Below are positions 1 through 8,489 of a DNA stretch of 64,000 bases, piece by piece. The DNA comes from Burkholderia metallica (GTDB taxonomy: Bacteria > Pseudomonadota > Gammaproteobacteria > Burkholderiales > Burkholderiaceae). The stretch lies in assembly GCF_902832845.1 (NCBI RefSeq), contig NZ_CADFDB010000014.1, forward strand, positions 62,001 through 126,000, given 5' to 3'. The notes under the pieces are model-generated. The model was not told the origin of the DNA. It saw only the letters and a list, made by a program, of their open reading frames with translations, and made no database searches. Positions within the stretch are counted from its first letter, which is position 1; the number at the start of each line of letters is the position of its first letter. Made by a program: the position numbers and the translations under genes.

Positions 1-327
1 CAGGCCGAGCGCGCGCGCCTGGCGATCGAACGACGGATCGACGGGGCGATCGGCCCGCACGACGAAATCGGCGCCGAGCATCTGGCGCGCATCGCGCTCG
101 AGCCCCTGGCGCAGCCGGTCGGCGAGGAAGCCGACGCTCGTCAGCGCCGCGACCGCAAGCACCAGCGCGAGCACGAGCAGCGTCAGTTCGCCCGCGCGCC
201 AGTCGCGCGCGGTCATGCGCGCTGCCTGGCGGATCAGGTCGCGCAGGCCGAAGCGGCCGGCATGCGCACGGGCTTCATGACCGGATTGCCCGGCTGGCGG
301 CGGCGCCGCGTGTTGCGCCTCCTTCAA
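1..327 (-). CDS. FtsX-like ABC transporter permease, N-terminal part (cut by window edge)
   Basis: Only about the first 109 codons lie in the window; the gene runs off the left edge. The visible part has a Pro/Ala/His-rich leader, then a basic segment (RFGLRDLIRQAAR, MTARDWRAGEL), then one strongly hydrophobic helix (LTLLVLALVLAVAALTSVGF). This is the usual N-terminus of FtsX/YbbP-type permeases, inner-membrane partners of a LolD-like ATPase. A TTG at 327, overlapping the stop of the upstream gene (ATTGA), is the earliest plausible start and suggests translational coupling. The in-frame ATG at 216 would lose the basic leader. The family call is fairly safe; the substrate and the exact start are not known. 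Confidence 0.7.
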   Translation of the reverse strand, partial: MKEAQHAAPPPAGQSGHEARAHAGRFGLRDLIRQAARMTARDWRAGELTLLVLALVLAVAALTSVGFLADRLRQGLERDARQMLGADFVVRADRPVDPSFDRQARALGL

Positions 328-941
328 TCGCGCTTCCCCCCGATCGAGTTCAGCCGCGAGACCATATGGTTCGCCATGCCGCGAAAACCGCCCGAAACGC
401 CGCGCCACAGGCGCGGGAGCGCCCACGCGGAAGCGGCGATGAACGCGGCGAGCAGCACGAGGAACGCGAGCGGAACGAAGAACGCGAGCACGAGCCCGCC
501 GACCACGAGGCCGTCCTCGGTCGACGACGCGATCCAGTTCGAAATCGGTTCGGGAGACAGGTTGATCATCGCGCGCGTGCCGGCCTTCGCCACGTGCGCG
601 GCGCCGGCAAGCGAGCCGCCGGCGAGCCCTGCGACCGCGAGCATGGTCGGATCGGCATGGCCGAGCGCGCCGGCTGCGAGCACGGCGCCGGCCGGAATGC
701 GGATGAAGGTGTGCACGGCATCCCACAGCGAGTCGAACGCGGGGATCTTGTCGGCAAGGAATTCGGTCACGGCGAGCACGGCCGCGGCGCCGATGACCCA
801 AGGCGACATCAGCACGGCCAGCGTGTCGGGCAGATGGAGCCAGCCGAACCGCGCCAGCACACCGGCGATCAGCACCGTCAGGTACAGGCGCAGGCCGCTC
901 GCCCACGCGAGCCCCGCGCCGAGCGAAATGGCTTCGATCAT
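324..941 (-). CDS. DUF4126 domain-containing membrane protein
   Basis: A 205-residue protein that is mostly hydrophobic, starting MIEAISLGAGLAWASGL and followed by several probable membrane helices (near residues 15-35, 45-65, 95-120 and 160-185). It matches the DUF4126 family as remembered; the family has no established reaction. The ATG at 941 was chosen because AAGGAG lies about 8 bases upstream; an in-frame start further upstream would add a charged, non-membrane leader. The gene is followed immediately, with overlapping stop and start, by the FtsX-like permease gene, so the two are probably cotranscribed. A TATAAT box sits about 135 bases upstream. Confidence 0.8.
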   Translation of the reverse strand: MIEAISLGAGLAWASGLRLYLTVLIAGVLARFGWLHLPDTLAVLMSPWVIGAAAVLAVTEFLADKIPAFDSLWDAVHTFIRIPAGAVLAAGALGHADPTMLAVAGLAGGSLAGAAHVAKAGTRAMINLSPEPISNWIASSTEDGLVVGGLVLAFFVPLAFLVLLAAFIAASAWALPRLWRGVSGGFRGMANHMVSRLNSIGGKRD

Positions 942-1074
942 GGCCCTCTCCTTGCACTTTCCGTGCGCTTTGCCGATTGACCGGATCGGGTCGGACAGAC
1001 AGGCCGCGCGGCGCGTGGCGACCGGCACCGCGTGCCGCGAGAAGCACGGCGGTATTCAGGCCCGAATACGTTCC

Positions 1075-1080
1075 ATTATA
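1075..1080 (-). promoter_or_regulatory. Putative -10 element for the DUF4126 gene
   Basis: The minus strand reads TATAAT here, a perfect consensus -10, in the gap between sugE and the DUF4126 gene. No good -35 is seen at 16-18 bases; TTGCGC lies 21 bases upstream. Transcription would start near 1068, giving a leader of roughly 125 bases. Confidence 0.4.
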
Positions 1081-1153
1081 GACAGGCTCGGCGGGCGGCC
1101 GGCGCAATTACGCGGTGCGGCACCCCGGGCGCATGCGCGCCCGGGTGCGTTCG

Positions 1154-1474
1154 TCAGGCAGCCGACGACAGCTTGAGGCCGATCAGCCCCGCGACGATCA
1201 GCGCCGCGCTTGCGATGCGTGCGACGGTCAACGCCTCGCCCAGCATCACGATGCCGAACACGAACGCACCGACCGCGCCGATGCCCGTCCACACCGCGTA
1301 TGCGGTGCCGAGCGGCAACTGGCGCATCGCGATCGCGAGCAGCCCGAAGCTGGCCAGCGCGGTCACGACCGTAAACACCGACGGGCCGAGCTTCGTGAAC
1401 CCGTCCGACGATTTCAAGCCGGCCGCCCAGGCCACTTCCAGCAAACCGGCAATCAACAACCATACCCACGCCAT
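1154..1474 (-). CDS. sugE: Guanidinium exporter, small multidrug resistance family (SugE/Gdx)
   Basis: A 106-residue, four-helix protein of typical SMR length. The first helix carries the conserved membrane glutamate ([12 protein letters not shown], Glu13) that binds substrate and protons in this family, and the [19 protein letters not shown] segment follows. SMR proteins with this signature belong to the Gdx branch, which exchanges guanidinium for protons across the inner membrane as a dual-topology dimer. The assignment to Gdx rather than a quaternary-amine pump is supported by the guanidine-II riboswitch directly upstream. A GGAG ribosome-binding site lies about 9 bases before the ATG at 1474, just after the second riboswitch hairpin, so ligand-dependent access to the start site is the likely control. 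Confidence 0.92.
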   Translation of the reverse strand: MAWVWLLIAGLLEVAWAAGLKSSDGFTKLGPSVFTVVTALASFGLLAIAMRQLPLGTAYAVWTGIGAVGAFVFGIVMLGEALTVARIASAALIVAGLIGLKLSSAA

Positions 1475-1496
1475 CTCGACGTACTCCGTATCGGAT

Positions 1497-1540
1497 GGGG
1501 CCGTCCCCGTTGAAGCGAATGACCCGGGGTCGTCCCCGGG
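1497..1540 (-). promoter_or_regulatory. Guanidine-II (mini-ykkC) riboswitch upstream of sugE
   Basis: Two GC hairpins stand in tandem in the sugE leader (minus strand). The first (1540-1523) is a perfect 7-bp stem, CCCGGGG/CCCCGGG, closed by the tetraloop ACGA. The second (1508-1497) is GGGG/CCCC closed by ACGG. Fourteen bases separate them. Two short stems with ACGR loops are the defining signature of the guanidine-II class, where the two loops dimerise on guanidinium binding and free the ribosome-binding site. Here that site (CGGAG) lies about 10 bases after the second hairpin, and an extended -10 lies just upstream, so the hairpins open the transcript. Confidence 0.92.
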
Positions 1541-1548
1541 CGGCGCCG

Positions 1549-1557
1549 AGTATAACA
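1549..1557 (-). promoter_or_regulatory. Extended -10 promoter of sugE
   Basis: The minus strand reads TGTTATACT, an extended -10 (TGN-TATACT). Transcription would begin around 1542, immediately before the first riboswitch hairpin, which fits a riboswitch occupying the entire leader. No clear -35 is seen, which extended -10 promoters can tolerate. Confidence 0.5.
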
Positions 1558-1640
1558 AGATGCTTACGAACGCGGCGCGGCGCCGGCGGCCGGCCATGAG
1601 GCGGCCGGGGGCGATCAGGGGCGCAATCTGCCAGGCCCGG

Positions 1641-1925
1641 TCAGTTCGATACGCGCTTCGGCGTGGCGCCGCCGACGCAGCGGTCGTCGCGGTACAGCGC
1701 CCACTCCTCGCACACGCGGCCGTCCTTGAACACGCACATGCCGGCCTGCCCGCTCGGCAGGTTGCGGATCGTGTGGCGACCGCCGAGCTTCGCGCAATTG
1801 ACCGACGCGGGATTGGCCATCGCCTGCTGGGACGACGACGGTTGCTGCCCGGGCGGCAGCGGTTGGGCGAACGCGCCGGACGCGGCAAGCGCCAGCGCAC
1901 AGATGACGACCAGACGGACGGACAT
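1641..1925 (-). CDS. DUF333 domain-containing secreted protein
   Basis: A 94-residue protein with a signal peptide ([20 protein letters not shown], cleavage probably after AFA) and a C-terminal DUF333-like domain (residues about 37-90). That domain has cysteines at [21 protein letters not shown] and DRCVGG, where the spacing suggests disulfides in the periplasm. Such proteins are often labelled putative haemolysin by old homology; nothing here supports haemolysis. The ATG at 1925 is preceded by GAGGAGCG. It sits alone between kdpE and sugE on the same strand, with no sign of functional linkage. Confidence 0.78.
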   Translation of the reverse strand: MSVRLVVICALALAASGAFAQPLPPGQQPSSSQQAMANPASVNCAKLGGRHTIRNLPSGQAGMCVFKDGRVCEEWALYRDDRCVGGATPKRVSN

Positions 1926-2057
1926 TGCACGCTCCTCGTTTTCGTTCGCGGAGCGGTCAGGATAGCGGGGAATGCGCGCCGGGTGTGCAACGCGCGCACC
2001 GGCCGCGAGACTGTCGCGCCGGCGCAACCGTGCACCGCAGCGGCACAGCGACGCGCG

Positions 2058-2756
2058 TCACGCCGCGCCGACGAGCCGGTAGCCGACGCCCGTCTCGGTG
2101 ACGATGTACTCGGGCTGCGCCGGGTCGCGTTCGAGCTTCTGGCGCAGGTGCGCCATGTAGATGCGCAGGTAGTGATGGCTTTCGACGTGCGACGGCCCCC
2201 ACACGTCGCGCAGCAGCTGGCGGTGCGTGAGTACGCGCCCCGCATGGCGCACGAGCGTCGCGAGCAGCCGGTACTCGAGCGGCGTCAGGTGCACGATCTC
2301 GTTGTCGCGCCACACCTGGCGCAGCGCGAGATCGACGATCACGGTGCCGAAAGTTACCTTCGGCGACTCGTTCGCACCGCCCTGGTTGCGCCGGCGCAGT
2401 TGCGCGCGAATCCGCGCGCGCAGTTCGGATACGCCGAACGGCTTGGTCAGGTAATCGTCGGCGCCCGCGTCGAGCGCGGCGACCTTCTCCTCCTCCTGCG
2501 TGCGCGCGGACAGCACGATCACCGGCACTTCGGACCAGCCGCGCAGTTCGCGGATCACGTCGAGGCCGTCGGTGTCGGGCAGGCCGAGGTCGACGATCAC
2601 GAGATCGGGCTTGCGCGTCGCCGCGTCGATCAGCCCCTGCTTGCCCGTCTCGGCCTCGAACACCGCGATGTCCTCCTCCTCGAGCGCGGCGCGCACGAAA
2701 CGGCGGATCTGCTTTTCGTCCTCGATCAGGACGACGGTCAGGCTGGGTTCACTCAT
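2058..2756 (-). CDS. kdpE: KdpE, OmpR-family response regulator of potassium uptake
   Basis: A 232-residue cytoplasmic DNA-binding regulator. The receiver domain (about 1-120) shows the acidic pair IEDE, the phosphoacceptor in [12 protein letters not shown] and the conserved lysine in DDYLTKPFG. The winged-helix domain (about 130-230) has the OmpR signature [11 protein letters not shown] and ends TGVGYRL. KdpD phosphorylates KdpE when potassium is limiting or ionic stress rises, and KdpE-P then activates the kdp structural operon. The ATG at 2756 overlaps the kdpD stop by 8 bases, so the two are translationally coupled. The family call is secure because of the kdp context. Confidence 0.96.
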   Translation of the reverse strand: MSEPSLTVVLIEDEKQIRRFVRAALEEEDIAVFEAETGKQGLIDAATRKPDLVIVDLGLPDTDGLDVIRELRGWSEVPVIVLSARTQEEEKVAALDAGADDYLTKPFGVSELRARIRAQLRRRNQGGANESPKVTFGTVIVDLALRQVWRDNEIVHLTPLEYRLLATLVRHAGRVLTHRQLLRDVWGPSHVESHHYLRIYMAHLRQKLERDPAQPEYIVTETGVGYRLVGAA

Positions 2757-5592
2757 GGTCTGGCAATGATTCGGATGGTGACGATGCACCCGGCACATCG
2801 GGTTCGTCGTCGGGTACGGCGGGCGCGGCCGGCGGCGTCTCGACCGGCAGCGTGAACCAGAAGCGCGCGCCCGTCACGTGGCCGTCGGGCGCGGTGCGGT
2901 TGAGCGCGCCGATTTTACCGCCGTGCGCCTCGACGATCGCGCGGCAGATCGCGAGGCCGAGGCCGATGCCCGGCGTCGCCGATTCCTTCTCGCCGCGCGT
3001 GAACTTGTCGAAGATGCGCGTTTCCATCCCGGCCGGCAGGCCCGGGCCGTGATCGTCGACATGCACGCGCACGAACGGCTGCCCGTCGTCGGACACGCGT
3101 TCGGCGCCGATGTCGAGCGGCGTATCGGGCGGCGTGTACTTCGCCGCGTTCTCGAACAGGTTGGTGAACAGCCGTTCCATCAGCACCGCGTCCATCTGCA
3201 GCAGCGGCAGGTCGGCGGGCAGCGCGACGCGCGCGGGATGGCGCGCGAGCACGCGCTTGCATGCGGCGAGCGCAGCGCCGACGGTTTCCTCGAGCAGCGA
3301 CCACTGGCGCTTGAGCTGCAGGCTGCCGGCCTGCAGCCGCGCCATGTCGAGCAGGTTCGTGACGATGCCCGTCATGCGCAGCGCCTCGTCGTGGATCGCG
3401 TCGACGAGTTCGCCCTCGCGCTGCGCGACGCGTTCGGCCGCCGCAGCGTCGCCGCCCTGCGCGGTCGCACGCCCGTTCGCGAGCATCGACGAGAAGCCGA
3501 CGATCGTCGTGAGCGGCGTGCGCAGGTCGTGCGAGATCGCCGACAGCAGCGAGTTGCGCAGCCGCTCGGACTCCATGTTGACGAGCGCATCGCGCGCGAT
3601 CTCCACGTAGTGAACGCGTTCGAGCGCGAGCGCGATCTGCGCGGCGAACGCGTCGAGCATCCGCTGTTGTTCGGGCACCTCGAGTTCGCGCGGCTCGCGC
3701 GATGCGACCGCGAGCACGCCGCGCGTGCGCATCGGCGCCTTCAGCGGCAGGTACAGCGCGGCCGTCGCGGGCAGCGTGTCGGTGCCGCGCCCGGCCGGCT
3801 TCTGCTGGTCGTACACCCACTGGCCGACGTCGCTGTCGAGATCGGCGCCCGTCAGCGTGACGGCCGCGTCGGGCTCCTCGATCTTCTGCCGCACCTTGTC
3901 CGCGCTGTCGGGCAGCAGGAACGCGACGCGAGCGCGGAACACCTCGCCCACGTGCCGGCTGCCGATCTCGACGATCTGCTCGGTCGTCAGCGCCGCGCCG
4001 AGCTCGCGCGCCATCGCGTAGATCGCGCCGGTGCGGCGCTCGCGGCGCTGCGCGACGCTCGCCTGCCGCGTCAGGGTCGACGTCAGGTGGCTGATCACGA
4101 GCGACGTCAGCAGCATCCCGAAGAAAGTCAGCAGGTATTGCGTGTCGCTCACCGAGAACGACATGCGCGGCGGCACGAAGAAGTAATCGAACGCGGCCAC
4201 CGACAGGAACGACTGCAGCACACCCGGGCCGCGCCCCAGCCTCACGGCCGAGAACACGACGCCGAGCAGGTACAGCATCACGAGGTTCGTCAGGTCGAGC
4301 CGCTCGGACACGAGGCTCGCGAGAACGGTGATCGCCGCGCAGATCGCGGCCGCATACACGTAGTGGCGCGGCGGCGAGCGGTGCGTGCCGAACTGCGCGA
4401 ACGCATTGCGCCAGTCGCGCGCCCGCGCATCGAGCGGCGCGGCGCGCGCCTCGTCGCTCGCGGTCGCACGGATCAGCATCAGGTCGACGTCGCCCGCGCG
4501 TTCGGCGAGCTGTTCGCCGAACGGCCGCGCGAAGCGGCGCATGAGCCCGACCTTCGGCGAGCCGCCCGCGACGAGCTTCGACACGTTGCGGACCTTCGCA
4601 TAGCCGATCAGCGCGGCGACCGCGTCGGCGCCGGCGAGCGTGGCCGTCTCAGCGCCCAGCTCGGCCGCGAGCTTCAGCGCGTCGAGCGTGCGCTGCCGCT
4701 GCGCGTCGGGCAGCCGCTGCAGGCGCGGCGTCTCGACGTACACGGCGATCCAGTCGGCCTTCAGGCTCGCGGCGAGCCGGGCGGCCGCGCGCACGAGCGT
4801 CGGTGCCTCCGGGCCCGGCCCGACGCACACGAGCAGCCGTTCGCGCGCCTGCCAGATGCGCTGGATCGAGCGGTCCGCGCGGTATTCGCGCATCTGCGCG
4901 TCGACGCGATCGGCCGTGCGCCGCAGCGCCAGTTCGCGCAGCGCGATCAAGTTGCCCTTGCGGAAGAAGTTGCGCACCGCGCGCTCGGCCTGCTGCGCGA
5001 GATAGACCTTGCCGTCGCGCATCCGCTCGAGCAGCTCCTCGGCCGGCAGGTCGACGAGCGTGACTTCGTCGGCCGCATCGAACACGCGGTCAGGCACGGT
5101 CTCCCACACGCGGATGCCGGTGATCGCGCCGACCACGTCGTTCAGGCTTTCGAGGTGCTGGACGTTGACGGTCGTATACACGTCGATGCCCGCGTCGAGC
5201 AGTTCGTACACGTCCTGCCAGCGCTTCAGATGTCGCGCGCCCTGCACGTTCGAGTGCGCGAGTTCGTCGACGAGGATCAGTTGCGGCCGGCGTGCGAGCG
5301 CGCCGTCGAGATCGAATTCGGCGAGCGTGCGGCCGCGATAGTCGATGCGCGCGAGCGGCAGGACGTCGAGGCCGTCGAGCAGCGCAGCGGTTTCGCCCCG
5401 CCCGTGGGTCTCGACGATGCCGACGACGACGTCGACGCCTTCCTGCAGGCGCTGGCGTGCGGCCTGCAGCATGGCGTAGGTCTTGCCGACGCCGGCCGAG
5501 GCGCCGAAGAAGATCTTGAGCTGGCCGCGCCGCTGCTTTTCTTCGTCGCGCTGCAGCTTGTCGAGGAGTTGGTCTGGATCGGGACGATTCAT
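2749..5592 (-). CDS. kdpD: KdpD, potassium/turgor sensor histidine kinase
   Basis: A 947-residue inner-membrane kinase with the full KdpD layout. The N-terminal KdpD domain has a Walker A-like GASAGVGKTYAML (about residues 30-42) and VDELAHSN. A universal-stress-like domain follows (about 245-370), then four membrane helices around residues 400-510, a GAF-like region, the phosphoacceptor histidine in AISHDLRTPLTT (about 690), and the ATPase boxes NLFENAAKYTPP, DDHGPGLP and GIGLGLAICRAIVEAHGG. It senses low potassium and controls KdpE. The ATG at 5592 is the first start giving the normal N-terminus (MNRPDPDQLL), though its ribosome-binding site is weak. A hairpin region separates it from kdpC. 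Confidence 0.96.
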   Translation of the reverse strand: MNRPDPDQLLDKLQRDEEKQRRGQLKIFFGASAGVGKTYAMLQAARQRLQEGVDVVVGIVETHGRGETAALLDGLDVLPLARIDYRGRTLAEFDLDGALARRPQLILVDELAHSNVQGARHLKRWQDVYELLDAGIDVYTTVNVQHLESLNDVVGAITGIRVWETVPDRVFDAADEVTLVDLPAEELLERMRDGKVYLAQQAERAVRNFFRKGNLIALRELALRRTADRVDAQMREYRADRSIQRIWQARERLLVCVGPGPEAPTLVRAAARLAASLKADWIAVYVETPRLQRLPDAQRQRTLDALKLAAELGAETATLAGADAVAALIGYAKVRNVSKLVAGGSPKVGLMRRFARPFGEQLAERAGDVDLMLIRATASDEARAAPLDARARDWRNAFAQFGTHRSPPRHYVYAAAICAAITVLASLVSERLDLTNLVMLYLLGVVFSAVRLGRGPGVLQSFLSVAAFDYFFVPPRMSFSVSDTQYLLTFFGMLLTSLVISHLTSTLTRQASVAQRRERRTGAIYAMARELGAALTTEQIVEIGSRHVGEVFRARVAFLLPDSADKVRQKIEEPDAAVTLTGADLDSDVGQWVYDQQKPAGRGTDTLPATAALYLPLKAPMRTRGVLAVASREPRELEVPEQQRMLDAFAAQIALALERVHYVEIARDALVNMESERLRNSLLSAISHDLRTPLTTIVGFSSMLANGRATAQGGDAAAAERVAQREGELVDAIHDEALRMTGIVTNLLDMARLQAGSLQLKRQWSLLEETVGAALAACKRVLARHPARVALPADLPLLQMDAVLMERLFTNLFENAAKYTPPDTPLDIGAERVSDDGQPFVRVHVDDHGPGLPAGMETRIFDKFTRGEKESATPGIGLGLAICRAIVEAHGGKIGALNRTAPDGHVTGARFWFTLPVETPPAAPAVPDDEPDVPGASSPSESLPDHE

Positions 5593-5665
5593 GCGTCGGA
5601 AAGGCGGAGCGCACGGATGCGCGCGTGTACGAGCATTGTTGTGCCAAATCGCCGCAAAAGGCAAA

Positions 5666-5725
5666 GACGGCGCATGCGCCGTCGGGAAAAGGAGCGTCCG
5701 GCGCGAAGCGGGCCGCGCCGGACGC
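5666..5725 (-). terminator. Twin hairpins between kdpC and kdpD
   Basis: Downstream of kdpC the minus strand first forms a 12-bp GC stem (5725-5714 with 5705-5694, 8-base loop) followed by CTCCTTTTCC. It then forms an 18-base perfect palindrome (5683-5666, GACGGCGC/GCGCCGTC) followed by TTTGCCTTTT. The T-runs are interrupted, so this may attenuate rather than fully stop transcription, lowering kdpDE relative to the transporter genes. Confidence 0.55.
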
Positions 5726-5743
5726 CGGTCAGCGCGCGCCCGA

Positions 5744-6325
5744 TCAGTGCGCGGCCTGCGCCGCGTCGAGCGCAAGGTTCAGCTTCAGCACGTTCACGCG
5801 CGGCTCGCCGAGCACGCCGAACTGGCGGCCCGTCGTGTTCGCGGCGACGAGCTGCGCGACCGCGTCGGGCGCCAGGTTGCGCGCCTTCGCGACGCGCTCG
5901 ACCTGGTATGCGGCGGCGGCCGGCGTGATCTCCGGATCGAGGCCGCTCGCCGAGGCCGTCACGAGGTCGACCGGCACCGGCTTCGACAGGTCGGTGCCCG
6001 CGTCGCGCAGCGCGGCGATGCGCCCCTTCACCTGGTCGGCGAGCGACGGGTTCAGCGGGCCGAGGTTCGAGCCGCCGGAGCCGCTTGCGTTGTACGGCAT
6101 CGGCGACGTGGCCGACAGCCGGCCCCAGAAGTACTTCGGCGCGTCGAACGGCTGGCCGATCAGTGCGGAGCCGACCGGCTTGCCGTCCTTCTCGATCAGG
6201 CTGCCGTTCGCCTGCGACGGGAACACCGCCTGGCCGAACACGGTCATCACGGCCGGGTAGGCAAGGCCCGTCACGGCGGTCAGGACGGCAAAGATCACGA
6301 CGAGCGGACGAATCAACGTTTTCAT
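5744..6325 (-). CDS. kdpC: KdpC, accessory subunit of the Kdp potassium ATPase
   Basis: A 193-residue protein with one N-terminal membrane helix (about 5-30, [21 protein letters not shown]) and a periplasmic domain, as in all KdpC proteins. The family features [22 protein letters not shown] and the NPSL...[17 protein letters not shown] block are present. KdpC helps assemble the KdpFABC complex and tunes its affinity. The ATG at 6325 has AAGGAAA upstream. It lies 25 bases after kdpB and is the last structural gene before the hairpins separating it from kdpD. Confidence 0.96.
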   Translation of the reverse strand: MKTLIRPLVVIFAVLTAVTGLAYPAVMTVFGQAVFPSQANGSLIEKDGKPVGSALIGQPFDAPKYFWGRLSATSPMPYNASGSGGSNLGPLNPSLADQVKGRIAALRDAGTDLSKPVPVDLVTASASGLDPEITPAAAAYQVERVAKARNLAPDAVAQLVAANTTGRQFGVLGEPRVNVLKLNLALDAAQAAH

Positions 6326-6350
6326 GAGGTTTCCTTCAAATACGGCCGGC

Positions 6351-8435
6351 TCACGCCCAGCCGAGCGCGGCGAGCGTCATGTCGATCAGCTTGATGAACG
6401 GGAACGGCAGCAGCACGCCGCCGAGGCCGTAGACCAGCAGGTTGCGGCGCAGCAGCGACGCGGCGCCGAGCGGCCGGTACGTGACGCCCTTCAGCGCGAG
6501 CGGAATCAGCGCGACGATGATCAGCGCGTTGAAGATCACCGCCGACAGGATCGCCGACGCCGGCGACGTCAGGTGCATGATGTCGAGCACGCGCAGTTGC
6601 GGGTAGGTCGTCACGAACGCGGCCGGGATGATCGCGAAATACTTCGCGATGTCGTTCGCGATCGAGAACGTCGTCAGCGAGCCGCGCGTCATCAGCATCT
6701 GCTTGCCGATCTCGACGATCTCGATCAGCTTCGTCGGGTTCGAGTCGAGGTCGACCATGTTGCCGGCTTCCTTCGCCGCCTGCGTGCCGGTGTTCATCGC
6801 CACCGCGACGTCGGCCTGCGCGAGCGCCGGCGCGTCGTTGGTGCCGTCGCCCGTCATCGCGACGAGACGCCCCGCCGCCTGGTGCTCGCGGATCGTCGCG
6901 AGCTTGGTTTCCGGCGTCGCTTCCGCGAGGAAATCGTCGACGCCCGCCTCCGCCGCGATCGCGGCAGCCGTCAGCCGGTTGTCGCCCGTCACCATCACGG
7001 TCTTGATGCCCATCTTGCGCAGTTCCGCGAAGCGCTCCTTGATGCCGCCCTTCACGATGTCCTTCAGCTCGATCACGCCGAGCACGCGCGCCGCGCCTTC
7101 ATGCAGGTCGGCCACGACGAGCGGCGTGCTGCCGCGGCGCGCGACGTCGTCCACCGCGCGGCGCACTTCCTCGGGGAAGCGGCTGCCGCGCGTTTCGACG
7201 TAGTGGCGGATCGCGTCGGCCGCGCCCTTGCGGATCTCGCGCCCCGGAAGATCGACGCCGCTCATCCGCGTCTGCGCGGAAAAGCCGAGGAACGTCGCGT
7301 GGAGCTGCCCCATGTCGCGCTGGCGAATGTTGAAGCGCTCCTTCGCGAGCACGACGATGCTGCGGCCTTCCGGCGTTTCGTCGGCGAGCGACGACAGTTG
7401 CGCGGCATCGGCCAGCGCTTCCTCGGTCACGCCCGGCGCCGGCACGAACGTCGACGCCTGGCGGTTGCCGAGCGTGATCGTGCCGGTCTTGTCGAGCAGC
7501 AGCACGTCGACGTCGCCGGCCGCTTCCACCGCGCGGCCCGACGTCGCGATCACGTTCGCCTGCATCATCCGGCTCATCCCGGCCACGCCGATCGCGGACA
7601 GCAGCCCGCCGATCGTCGTCGGGATCAGGCACACGAGCAGCGCGACGAGCGCAGTGATCGTCACCACGTGGCCGGCCTTCATCGCTTCGACCGAGAACAT
7701 CGAGAACGGCAGCAGCGTCGCGGTCGCGAGCAGCATCACGATCGTCAGCGCGACCAGCAGGATCGTCAGCGCGATCTCGTTCGGCGTTTTCTTGCGCTTC
7801 GCCCCTTCGACCATCGCGATCATCCGGTCGAGGAACGCCTCGCCGGGGTTCGCGGTGACCTTGACGACGATCCAGTCGGACAGCACGCGCGTGCCGCCCG
7901 TCACCGACGAGAAGTCGCCGCCCGATTCGCGGATCACCGGCGCGGACTCGCCGGTGATCGCCGATTCGTCGACCGATGCGACGCCGTCGACGACCTCGCC
8001 GTCGGCCGGGATCACGTCGCCGGCCTCGACCAGCACGACGTCGCCACGACGCAGGTCGGACGCGGTGGTGATGCGGATCGGCGACTTTGGATGCGGCTCG
8101 TTGAGCTTCTTCGCCATCACGTCCTTCTTCGCGCTGCGCAGCGATGCAGCCTGCGCCTTCGAGCGCCCCTCGGCGAGCGCTTCGGCGAAGTTCGCGAACA
8201 GCACCGTGAACCACAGCCACAGCGCGATCGCGAGGATGAAGCCAGCCGGTGCCTCGGCCTGGCCGGCGAGCGCCGCGATCCACAGGATCGTGGTCAGGAT
8301 GCTGCCGACGTACACGCAGAACATCACCGGGTTGCGGAACTGCGTGCGCGGCGTGAGTTTCTTGAACGAGTCCACGATCGCCGGGCGCAGCAGCGCCGGA
8401 TCGAACATGGACCGTGTTGCGGAATGTTGAGTCAT
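6351..8435 (-). CDS. kdpB: KdpB, P-type ATPase catalytic subunit for potassium import
   Basis: A 694-residue P-type ATPase subunit of normal length. Visible motifs are the actuator motif [12 protein letters not shown], whose serine corresponds to the known inhibitory phosphorylation site in E. coli; the phosphorylation site [11 protein letters not shown]; the nucleotide-binding region [11 protein letters not shown]; and the hinge [20 protein letters not shown]. The C-terminal membrane helices contain [16 protein letters not shown]. KdpB hydrolyses ATP to drive potassium delivered through KdpA across the inner membrane. It sits between kdpA and kdpC in the standard order. Confidence 0.97.
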   Translation of the reverse strand: MTQHSATRSMFDPALLRPAIVDSFKKLTPRTQFRNPVMFCVYVGSILTTILWIAALAGQAEAPAGFILAIALWLWFTVLFANFAEALAEGRSKAQAASLRSAKKDVMAKKLNEPHPKSPIRITTASDLRRGDVVLVEAGDVIPADGEVVDGVASVDESAITGESAPVIRESGGDFSSVTGGTRVLSDWIVVKVTANPGEAFLDRMIAMVEGAKRKKTPNEIALTILLVALTIVMLLATATLLPFSMFSVEAMKAGHVVTITALVALLVCLIPTTIGGLLSAIGVAGMSRMMQANVIATSGRAVEAAGDVDVLLLDKTGTITLGNRQASTFVPAPGVTEEALADAAQLSSLADETPEGRSIVVLAKERFNIRQRDMGQLHATFLGFSAQTRMSGVDLPGREIRKGAADAIRHYVETRGSRFPEEVRRAVDDVARRGSTPLVVADLHEGAARVLGVIELKDIVKGGIKERFAELRKMGIKTVMVTGDNRLTAAAIAAEAGVDDFLAEATPETKLATIREHQAAGRLVAMTGDGTNDAPALAQADVAVAMNTGTQAAKEAGNMVDLDSNPTKLIEIVEIGKQMLMTRGSLTTFSIANDIAKYFAIIPAAFVTTYPQLRVLDIMHLTSPASAILSAVIFNALIIVALIPLALKGVTYRPLGAASLLRRNLLVYGLGGVLLPFPFIKLIDMTLAALGWA

Positions 8436-8489
8436 TGCGATCTCTTCAAGCTCTTCAGTCTTTTCAATGTGTCGCCATGCGGACGCGCA

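Noticed and set aside
1120-1148. Twelve-pair hairpin just after sugE as a terminator
   Set aside because: The stem has a bulge and no T-tract on the minus strand; it remains possible but was not listed as a feature.
2878-5928. Very long open frame on the plus strand antisense to kdpD
   Set aside because: It is a GC-rich shadow of kdpD: composition is Arg/Ala/His/Asp-rich without domains, and kdpD has all catalytic motifs in frame. Similar long antisense frames over kdpAB, dnaE, rng and ftsK were dismissed for the same reason.
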